Positions 33,196 to 39,093 of a DNA stretch of 64,000 nt are shown piece by piece (position 1 is the first letter of the stretch; each line of letters opens with the position of its first letter). Under the pieces are notes generated by a model, which searched no databases, was not told where the DNA came from, and saw only the letters and a program-made list of their open reading frames with translations. Source of the stretch: Oscillibacter valericigenes (GTDB lineage Bacteria > Bacillota > Clostridia > Oscillospirales > Oscillospiraceae); assembly GCF_016902445.1 (NCBI RefSeq), contig NZ_JACSNX010000002.1, positions 62,001 through 126,000 of the forward strand. Reading direction: 5' to 3'. The position numbers were made by a program, and so were the translations under genes.

Positions 33196-33328
33196 CCTCC
33201 GTATGCAGCTGCGGAACCGGCGCCCTCGCGGCACATGGAACATCCCGCTGAATGCTGCTCGGTTCCCCGCCTGACATGGTTCACGGGCATCCATTGCGCG
33301 AGACCGGCTCCGCAGCTGCATGCGGAGG
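33196..33328 (-). ncRNA. ffs: Signal recognition particle RNA
   Basis: The minus strand holds the SRP helix-8 signature GTCAGG-CG-GGGAACCG-AGCAGC, preceded by GTGAACCAT and followed by CCATGTGCCGCGAGG. The ends pair over about 24 bases (CCTCCGCATGCAGCTGCGGAG with its partner). The length is about 133 nt. SRP RNA directly upstream of dnaX is a common Firmicutes arrangement. The ends are approximate. Confidence 0.88.
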
Positions 33329-33342
33329 AGGTTAGCTTATTT

Positions 33343-33371
33343 ATTTTACTATATCATCTGCAAATTGGCAA
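33343..33371 (-). promoter_or_regulatory. Promoter of SRP RNA (and perhaps dnaX)
   Basis: Minus strand: TTGCCA (33371-33366), a 17-base spacer and TAAAAT (33348-33343); the start would fall a few bases before the RNA's 5' stem. Confidence 0.8.
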
Positions 33372-33404
33372 CAAAAAATTTTCATCTTTCTGAAAAAAAC
33401 AGTC

Positions 33405-33432
33405 TTTACAATGGAGGAAATTATGGTATAAT
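33405..33432 (+). promoter_or_regulatory. Promoter of the tRNA unit
   Basis: TTTACA (33405-33410), a 16-base spacer and TATAAT (33427-33432), 26 bases before the broken tRNA. Confidence 0.78.
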
Positions 33433-33458
33433 AGCATTTGCCGTTGCAAAATGAGTTT

Positions 33459-33480
33459 GGGCTCGTAGCTCAGCTGGGAG
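33459..33480 (+). pseudogene. Truncated tRNA (5' half only)
   Basis: GGGCTCGTAGCTCAGCTGGGAG matches the acceptor strand, the D stem and most of the D loop of an Ala/Val/Ile-type tRNA. The remaining sequence cannot fold into anticodon or T arms. It lies about 80 bases upstream of an intact tRNA-Ala and shares its promoter, so it looks like a deletion remnant. Confidence 0.7.
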
Positions 33481-33561
33481 CGCAAAGGGTTCGGTTTTCT
33501 GCCACATCTATTAATTTCATATTGCTTTATTCTTCTGTTCCGCTTTTGGAACTGTTGATTT

Positions 33562-33637
33562 GGGCCTATAGCTCAGCTGGGAGAGCGTACGGTTCGCATC
33601 CGTAAGGTCGTCGGTTCGATCCCGATTAGGTCCACCA
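33562..33637 (+). tRNA. tRNA-Ala(CGC)
   Basis: The 76-nt cloverleaf includes an encoded CCA. The acceptor stem GGGCCTA/TAGGTCC contains the G3-U70 pair that defines alanine tRNAs. The D arm is GCTC/GAGC, the anticodon arm TACGG-TTCGCAT-CCGTA (anticodon CGC) and the T arm GTCGG-TTCGATC-CCGAT. A terminator follows at once. It borders the mobilizable element. Confidence 0.95.
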
Positions 33638-33638
33638 C

Positions 33639-33677
33639 ACTCGGGAGATCTCGTTTTGAGATCTCCCGAGTTTTTTC
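33639..33677 (+). terminator. Rho-independent terminator after tRNA-Ala
   Basis: ACTCGGGAGATCTC, loop GTTTT, GAGATCTCCCGAGT, then TTTTTT. It also faces the 3' end of the recombinase gene. Confidence 0.92.
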
Positions 33678-33683
33678 ATGCTT

Positions 33684-35282
33684 TCAGGATGCACGATAGT
33701 ACACACTCTTGTCCCCTTCCGGATGCAGGAAGTCGAAGAACTGTGTGACACTGATTTTGAATTCCACTTCGATTTCAAAGTTCCTCCCGATATTCACCCG
33801 CTCAATGAGCTGCCGCAGGATCATCTTCTTTCCCTCGATACTACTCCCCGCATACAGGTCGGCCCAGGACATAATCTTGTCATACTCCTTTTGGACGGCA
33901 ACGGCAGAGCTCTTCAGATCAGCCGCTTTTTCCTTGGCCTGTTCCAATTCCTGTGCCAGCGCCGCCAGTTTGCTTCGGGTGTCCTCTATCATCTCGCCGA
34001 GGATGTCCGCTCCAAAACTGCCAGTCCCATTGATGGTCTTGATGATCTCTTTCTTGTAGCTCTCCAGTTCCCGTTCTGCGGCGGCGTGGAGTTTCTCCAG
34101 ATTTGCTACTGAACTGTTTGCCAGTTGGAGTTCTTTCTCCCGCTGCTTTTGAATGAGCTGGCTCCTGGGTGCAGTCTTCATCCGCTCAAAGAGTTGGATG
34201 ACGATCTTATCAATAATGCCGTCCAGTTTCTCACCGGAGTATCCGGTCTGACCATCACAGTCCTGAGGATGGCGGATCTTGTAGTGGCAGGCGTAGCGGA
34301 TATGGGTTTCCCGTTTGGGCTCACCCTTGGCTCTTCTGCCGCTGCTGGTGGTCAGCACCAGTTTGGAACCACAGTGGGCGCAGTAGACCATCCCGGAGAG
34401 CAGCGCCTTCCCCTTGGAGTTAAAGGGCACTTCATTGTGGTGCATTGTCCTGGCCTCCATCAACTCCTGTGCCCGCTCATACAGATCCAGCGGAACAATT
34501 TGTAGCTCCGGAAAGATTTCTGAGCGTGTTTCCCCACTGCGCAGGATTCCCACATACATGATGTTCTTCAGCATTTTGATGATGGTGGTATTGGCGAAGT
34601 TGGTCCCCTTTCGATTGAGATAGCCGTTGTTATATAACCACCGGGACAACCGCTGTGCGCCGAACCCCTCATAGACATATTTTTCAAAGATGATGCGCAC
34701 CACCGCAGCTTCATCCGGGTCAACCAGAATCTCGTTGACTTCGTGATTCTTTTTATTGAAGCGCCCCTGCTTTTCCAGGCGGTATCCATAGGGGACGATC
34801 CCGCCCCGGAACCTCCCCTCCTGCACGATTTGCGAAAGGCGTGTCTTTGTTCGGGCAGAGGTTTTGAGGCTCTCGCCGGAGGCCTGCCAGTAACGGATAT
34901 AGTTCAGCAGTTTGTCGATATGATCATCCATCTTCTGCTGCCCTTCCATTGCGCTCCACACTTCGATTCCGTTGCGGATGAACCACTCTACTACGAAGGG
35001 CGTCTCATCGTCCCGCCGCCCCAGGCGGTCGAACATGAACAACAACAGGATGTCAAACTTCCGTTCCTCAGCGTCCTGGCGGATCTCTTGAATCGCGTCG
35101 CGGTCAGCGGCAGCCACCTTGAAACCCGAGACACCTTTTTCCGCAAATTCTTTGATGATCGTCCATCCCTGGCTTTCCGCAAATTCACGGCAGTATTGTT
35201 TCTGCATCGGGATATCATCTTTTTCTACCTGTCCTTTGGTAGAGACTCGATAGAGGCAGTATACTCGCTTGTTTTTTTCCAT
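33684..35282 (-). CDS. Large serine recombinase (integrase of the mobile element)
   Basis: The protein has 532 residues. The resolvase-type catalytic domain contains the nucleophile serine in CLYRVSTKGQ and FDILLLFMFDRLGRRDDE. A recombinase domain follows (GGIVPYGYRLEKQG, IIKMLKNIMYVGILRSG), then a zinc ribbon (YCAHCGSKL with a later C-H pattern) and a long coiled-coil C-terminus. This is the architecture of integrases of Clostridia transposons and phages. Its 3' end lies 47 bases from tRNA-Ala, so this is probably one end of the element. The att core was not identified. Confidence 0.95.
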   Translation of the reverse strand: MEKNKRVYCLYRVSTKGQVEKDDIPMQKQYCREFAESQGWTIIKEFAEKGVSGFKVAAADRDAIQEIRQDAEERKFDILLLFMFDRLGRRDDETPFVVEWFIRNGIEVWSAMEGQQKMDDHIDKLLNYIRYWQASGESLKTSARTKTRLSQIVQEGRFRGGIVPYGYRLEKQGRFNKKNHEVNEILVDPDEAAVVRIIFEKYVYEGFGAQRLSRWLYNNGYLNRKGTNFANTTIIKMLKNIMYVGILRSGETRSEIFPELQIVPLDLYERAQELMEARTMHHNEVPFNSKGKALLSGMVYCAHCGSKLVLTTSSGRRAKGEPKRETHIRYACHYKIRHPQDCDGQTGYSGEKLDGIIDKIVIQLFERMKTAPRSQLIQKQREKELQLANSSVANLEKLHAAAERELESYKKEIIKTINGTGSFGADILGEMIEDTRSKLAALAQELEQAKEKAADLKSSAVAVQKEYDKIMSWADLYAGSSIEGKKMILRQLIERVNIGRNFEIEVEFKISVTQFFDFLHPEGDKSVYYRAS

Positions 35283-35399
35283 GATTGCACCTTGTCCTTT
35301 CTGGTATAGGACTGCGGTGCATATGGTTTGCTCAGATTAAATTGTCAAGGTTCATATGCACACACAGTATCCCACACCACTGGTAAAAAGTCTACTGAA

Positions 35400-35597
35400 T
35401 CAAGCGGGCTTGTTCAGGTTTTCAAAGTCCTGTGCCATCAACAGCGTCTGCTCAATTTCAGACACTGTGTCAGGCTTTGTGATGGTGTTTTTGAAGCGGA
35501 GAGCAACAATCAGTCCGTCCACTTCCATCGTGATATATTCTGTCGGCTCAGAGTATCGGGGATGCTCCCGATCATACATTGCCTGCTGATAACTCAT
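35400..35597 (-). CDS. Small protein of the mobile element, unknown function
   Basis: The protein has 65 residues (MSYQQAMYDREHPRYSEPTE), with a short beta-type stretch (YITMEVDGLIVALRF). The start at 35597 has AAGGAGG eight bases upstream. It lies between the relaxase and recombinase genes. Not recognised, but its good ribosome site and position support it. Confidence 0.65.
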   Translation of the reverse strand: MSYQQAMYDREHPRYSEPTEYITMEVDGLIVALRFKNTITKPDTVSEIEQTLLMAQDFENLNKPA

Positions 35598-35611
35598 GTG
35601 ATCATCCTCCT

Positions 35612-36979
35612 TTACATAGTCTGCTGCCAAGTCTGTTCTTCTTCGTGATCGTCCTCGGCGTGACCTTGGGCGATTTTCTTTTGTCGTTCTTTCCGGAGGG
35701 CCTTGCTGTCGGTGTGGTGGTGCGTAGTGGTAGCGTCCATCACAGGAGCAGGCCCCTGGCCGCGCTCCAGAGCGTGTCCAAGCTGGACCACACCACCCAC
35801 AGCACCAGCCCAGTCAGCGCCAGGGCCGCCAGTCCCAACAGCAGACTGGTCCATGGAATGTCCGGCAGACTCAGTCTGGGCAGCCTGATATTGGGCAGAG
35901 AAAAACGCTTCTCGTTCCGCTTCCCAGCCTGTTCGCTCATCTGCTCCAGATGCTTCACCGCTTTCAGCAGCTCGTCCATCTGCGTCTGGGTCGGGAGCTG
36001 CGCCAGCAGTTCGCTGACTTTCTTGAGATAGCCAATCTGTCTCTCGGTGTGGTACCCCAGCGTGCAGAGGCTGCTCAGCAGTTCCTCCCACTCCGCTTTC
36101 GTAGGATGGTCTTCGGGAGGCGGTGTCAGCTCCTGCGCCGGAAGCTGCGGTGTGGCCTGTGCCATCTGCGCAGGTCGGTTCTTCTCCAACAGCTCGTCCA
36201 TAGATAACTTCTTCTCTGATCCTGAATTCATATTCCATAGTCTCCTTCAAATATTTGTCCCCGAACAGCAGGCGGTCACGGCACTGCCAGCCGCTGGGTG
36301 TGGTGTAGGTGATGTTCCGCCGGGAGGTTTCCCAGCGTACCTTGTAGCCCTCGCTCTCCATCAGCGCAATGAACTCCTCACGGTTAGAGGCGTGGCGCAT
36401 ACAGTCGTTGATGATATTCATGAGCTGCAGCTTTTTGCTCTGGCCACGGGCTGCGGTATGATATTCACCAATCGTCATGGTTTTCGTTTTTTGCTTCCTG
36501 TCCGCAGGCCGGAACACAGGAAGAGAAAACTCCATACAGACTTGATCGTTGCGCTGCCGCAGTTCCTGGAGCCGCTCCTTTGCGATGTGCAGTTTCTTTC
36601 CCGTATCGAAGTTGACGGAGTTGATGAGAAAGTGGGAATGAATGTGTTCCCGGTCTGTGTGGGTACAGACCAGAACTTCATAGCCCTCATAGTACTCAGC
36701 CAGTTTCAGTGCCGCCGCATGAGCGGCGACCGGATCGACCGCTTCTCCTTTTGGAAAGCTCTGCACCATGTGGTAGAACAGCACACCGTCGGTTTTGTGA
36801 TGCAGTCGCTTGGTGGTCATGAAGTCTGCGTAGACAGATTCCGGCTGGCAGTTGATGCCTGTGACCAACTTCCGCCCATCGAACTCAGTTTTCTTATCCT
36901 GCATGGTGTACCGCATCACGGCTCCCATGCATCCGGTGGTCTGTCCTCGCTTGTAGTTAGTGAAGCTGATGATCGCCAT
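35612..36979 (-). CDS. Relaxase/mobilization nuclease (MobA/VirD2-like)
   Basis: The protein has 455 residues. The N-terminal 200 form a relaxase domain: MAIISFTNYKRGQTTG, MVQSFPKGEAVDP and the metal-binding H-x-H triad HTDREHIHSHFLINSVN. The C-terminal 190 residues are low-complexity Gly/Ala/Asp-rich, and another ORF is nested there in a different frame. It nicks oriT and leads strand transfer during conjugative mobilization. It lies four bases after mobC. No coupling or type IV secretion genes are visible, so it depends on a helper. Confidence 0.92.
   Translation of the reverse strand: MAIISFTNYKRGQTTGCMGAVMRYTMQDKKTEFDGRKLVTGINCQPESVYADFMTTKRLHHKTDGVLFYHMVQSFPKGEAVDPVAAHAAALKLAEYYEGYEVLVCTHTDREHIHSHFLINSVNFDTGKKLHIAKERLQELRQRNDQVCMEFSLPVFRPADRKQKTKTMTIGEYHTAARGQSKKLQLMNIINDCMRHASNREEFIALMESEGYKVRWETSRRNITYTTPSGWQCRDRLLFGDKYLKETMEYEFRIREEVIYGRAVGEEPTCADGTGHTAASGAGADTASRRPSYESGVGGTAEQPLHAGVPHRETDWLSQESQRTAGAAPDPDADGRAAESGEASGADERTGWEAEREAFFSAQYQAAQTESAGHSMDQSAVGTGGPGADWAGAVGGVVQLGHALERGQGPAPVMDATTTHHHTDSKALRKERQKKIAQGHAEDDHEEEQTWQQTM
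35740..36231 (-). CDS. Nested mobB-like membrane protein within the relaxase gene
   Basis: The frame encodes 163 residues and lies wholly inside the 3' part of the relaxase gene. It has real-protein features: an acidic/polar N-terminus (MNSGSEKKLSMDELLEKNRP), a helical region (LGYHTERQIGYLKKVSELLA, MDELLKAVKHLEQMSEQ) and a membrane segment near residues 130-155 (SLLLGLAALALTGLVLWVV). The relaxase frame here is low-complexity, as if constrained by this one. ColE1-type plasmids nest mobB in mobA in the same way. Translation of both frames is inferred. Confidence 0.62.
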   Translation of the reverse strand: MNSGSEKKLSMDELLEKNRPAQMAQATPQLPAQELTPPPEDHPTKAEWEELLSSLCTLGYHTERQIGYLKKVSELLAQLPTQTQMDELLKAVKHLEQMSEQAGKRNEKRFSLPNIRLPRLSLPDIPWTSLLLGLAALALTGLVLWVVWSSLDTLWSAARGLLL

Positions 36980-36982
36980 TTT

Positions 36983-37294
36983 TCACCACCGCTTTCGTTC
37001 CAGAATCAACCGGACAGTGGCGCAGAGTTCAGAGAATGCCTGGCGTACGCTGTCCAGATTGACTACCGTGACGCGTCCCATATGTGCCAGGGTGACGAGT
37101 TGATTCAGATTTCTGCCAATTGACTTCAGCTCCTTGAGCACTTCTTTCAGTCCATCGACGACCACAACCTGCTTTCCCAGACAGCAGGCTGTCACATAAT
37201 CGCTCATGGACATCCCGGAGCGTTTTGCCAATTCCTTGATGGCCTCCCGGTCTGCGGATGCCATCCGGGTGCTGAACTTGATATCTTTTTTCAT
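36983..37294 (-). CDS. MobC-like relaxosome accessory protein
   Basis: The 103-residue protein has a ribbon-helix-helix N-terminus (KFSTRMASADREAIKELAKR, GMSMSDYVTACCLG) and the MobC C-terminal block LKELKSIGRNLNQLVTLAHM. These proteins bind oriT and help the relaxase nick. It directly precedes the relaxase gene and follows the oriT candidate. Confidence 0.9.
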   Translation of the reverse strand: MKKDIKFSTRMASADREAIKELAKRSGMSMSDYVTACCLGKQVVVVDGLKEVLKELKSIGRNLNQLVTLAHMGRVTVVNLDSVRQAFSELCATVRLILERKRW

Positions 37295-37329
37295 GTCGTT
37301 TCCTCCAAACCGCAGATAAAGTGGGTCCG

Positions 37330-37495
37330 GGCTTCTGCCCGGAAATTATGCGGAAGGCGGGCGGCGGCTGTGCCGGTGACCAGACAAACGCGATGCTGGC
37401 CACCTCCAAGGAGGTGATTCTCCCGCGCCGAACACCCTCACTCCTCCTTCGGCCACAAGCGGCCCAACACGGTGTTTCTTTTGCCTTGCGGGAGT
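37330..37495. other. Candidate origin of transfer (oriT) region
   Basis: This gene-free stretch lies upstream of mobC, where oriT usually sits. It contains a perfect 16-bp palindrome CACCTCCAAGGAGGTG (about 37401-37416), a GTCCGGGCTTCTGCCCGGA hairpin (37325-37343) and an imperfect CGGCCACAAGCGGCC repeat. No nick site could be matched to a known family, so this is positional. Confidence 0.4.
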
Positions 37496-38572
37496 TTACT
37501 CGCCGCGCCCGGAAACCGCCCGCAAATCGCCGCACAGCGCCCCGACAGGGTCGATAGGGACGATTTCTCCGGCACCCTCCAAATCGACACTATCGGCACG
37601 ACGCAGCTCAATCACTCGCTTCCCGTTGCTGCGGCGAACCGTTGCCTGAATCCCATTTTTTCTTAGGGCCTCAACGCTTTGCAGGATCAGCCTTGAGATC
37701 TTTTTGGGCGTTACCCCTTCGATTCTGTCAGGGTCGATCTTTTCGGAGAGCTCCGTGGGAGTGCCGATAAATGTTGTCCTGCTGATCATAAATGCAGAGA
37801 GGAGAACAACGATTTGCCCCCCCAATAGCTCCGGCTGTGTCCGGCTGTCCGACACCAACTCCCACACATTGTCACCGCTGCGTTCCAACTCCAACTCCCG
37901 GTATTCGATGTCTCGGCCCACGCAGGTCAGTCTGGCCCTGCCGCTGCCCCGCTTTTCTTCCACCAGCGTGAATCTGGAATCCACTGCACCACTGATAGCG
38001 GTGGTCCCGGAAATCCGGTGGAACACATCTTCCGCCTTTTCCTTGCGCAGATGGTGGATGAGCAGGATGGCAATGCCGTGCTTGTCCGCCAGCCGCTTGA
38101 GCACAGACAGATCCCGGTAGTCATTGGCGTAGGTGGCGTCGTGGATCGGACGGACCATCTGCAGGGTATCGATGATGACCAGCACTGTGTCCGGGTGTGC
38201 GGCGATAAATGCGTCCACCTGTTCCTCCAACCCTTGGCCGATGAGGGCGCACTCCGTGCAGAAGTGGACGCTGCTTGGTGCGTCCTCGGTGATCTCAAAC
38301 AGCCGGTTCTGGATACGGAGAACGGAATCCTCCAGACAGAGATAGAGCGTGGTACCCTGCTTGGTGGTCATGTTCCAGACCGGTTCTCCCTTGGCAACTG
38401 TCACCGCCAGCCATAGAGCAAGCCAGGACTTGCCCACTTTCGGAGAGCCCGCCAGGATGTGCAGGCCCTGAGAGATCAGGGTATCCACCACAAAATTGGG
38501 CGGCTCCAGTGGGCGATCCATCAGGGTTCTGCCGTCTACTGTGATGAGGGGATGGTTCATTTTGTTGTTCAT
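37496..38572 (-). CDS. RepA-like AAA (AAA_25) ATPase/helicase
   Basis: The protein has 358 residues. RecA-fold motifs are present: Walker A LAGSPKVGKSWLALWL, Walker B DTVLVIIDTLQMVRP, and LLIHHLRKEKAEDVFHRISGTTAISGAV. This matches the RepA (RSF1010-like) hexameric helicase group common on mobile elements. It may support replication of the excised element or its single-strand intermediates. The ATG at 38572 is preceded by GGAGGT eight bases upstream; an earlier in-frame ATG contains that site. It is divergent from the RNA polymerase-like gene. Confidence 0.88.
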   Translation of the reverse strand: MNNKMNHPLITVDGRTLMDRPLEPPNFVVDTLISQGLHILAGSPKVGKSWLALWLAVTVAKGEPVWNMTTKQGTTLYLCLEDSVLRIQNRLFEITEDAPSSVHFCTECALIGQGLEEQVDAFIAAHPDTVLVIIDTLQMVRPIHDATYANDYRDLSVLKRLADKHGIAILLIHHLRKEKAEDVFHRISGTTAISGAVDSRFTLVEEKRGSGRARLTCVGRDIEYRELELERSGDNVWELVSDSRTQPELLGGQIVVLLSAFMISRTTFIGTPTELSEKIDPDRIEGVTPKKISRLILQSVEALRKNGIQATVRRSNGKRVIELRRADSVDLEGAGEIVPIDPVGALCGDLRAVSGRGE

Positions 38573-38645
38573 GTTTGGTACCTCCATTTCAAGAATTTGA
38601 ATACAAAAAGCTCCCACCTCAAAAGAAGTGGGAGTAGTATTCATT

Positions 38646-38673
38646 TTGATTTTGAAATAGTTTGTGGTAAAAT
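38646..38673 (+). promoter_or_regulatory. Candidate promoter of the RNA polymerase-like gene
   Basis: TTGATT (38646-38651), a 16-base spacer and TAAAAT (38668-38673), 22 bases before the ATG. A CTCCCAC/GTGGGAG hairpin lies just upstream (38611-38634). Confidence 0.6.
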
Positions 38674-38694
38674 ACAGCAAACGGAGGTGAGCCA

Positions 38695-39093
38695 ATGGCG
38701 ACCTATCAGATCTACGAACTCTCTGCCCGGGCAGTGATGAGTTATGCCGCGGAGCAAGACGGCGTTTACACCTTTGCTCTGAACCGCAGCGCCACCGAAC
38801 ACTGCAAGGTACCGGGTGCCAAGCACGAGCAGGACAGCTGCGCCATGTTCCACCAGCTGATGTACCAACTCCACGGGAAGGGCTGGCGGGAGCATGGAGA
38901 GGAGAAGGTTACCGCCCTTTCCGATGTGCTTTCTATATGGACTTCGCCGGGATCTTTGACCGGCGTGGAACCGGAAGGACGCAGCAGGCCCGCCGGGAGA
39001 AGGCCAGAGACATGTTCCGCCCCGAGGGGATCACTCTGGACTTCGGCAGCGGCCCACACCGCTATGTGGCTTTTGAACGCTCCGCCAGCATGA
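38695..39093 (+). CDS. N-terminal fragment of the RNA polymerase-like protein (frame-disrupted)
   Basis: The ATG follows a strong GGAGGTGA site. The first 79 codons (MATYQIYELSARAVMSYAAE ... TALSDVL) look coding; beyond about 38931 the frame reads nonsense until a stop. The next frame continues naturally: GTG CTT then TTC TAT ATG GAC TTC would read VLFYMDFAG if one extra T were present in CTTTCT. So one base seems lost from a T-run, splitting one gene. The downstream ORF's first ATG (38937) has no ribosome site, so it is unlikely to start independently. Confidence 0.7.
   Translation: MATYQIYELSARAVMSYAAEQDGVYTFALNRSATEHCKVPGAKHEQDSCAMFHQLMYQLHGKGWREHGEEKVTALSDVLSIWTSPGSLTGVEPEGRSRPAGRRPETCSAPRGSLWTSAAAHTAMWLLNAPPA

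Noticed and set aside
31019-33274. A 751-codon plus-strand frame
   Set aside because: It is the antisense of dnaX and ybaB, low in complexity, and covers the SRP RNA.
38925-38937. Programmed -1 frameshift in the polymerase-like gene
   Set aside because: GTGCTTTCT does not form an X-XXY-YYZ slippery heptamer and no clear stimulating stem follows; a simple one-base loss explains it better.
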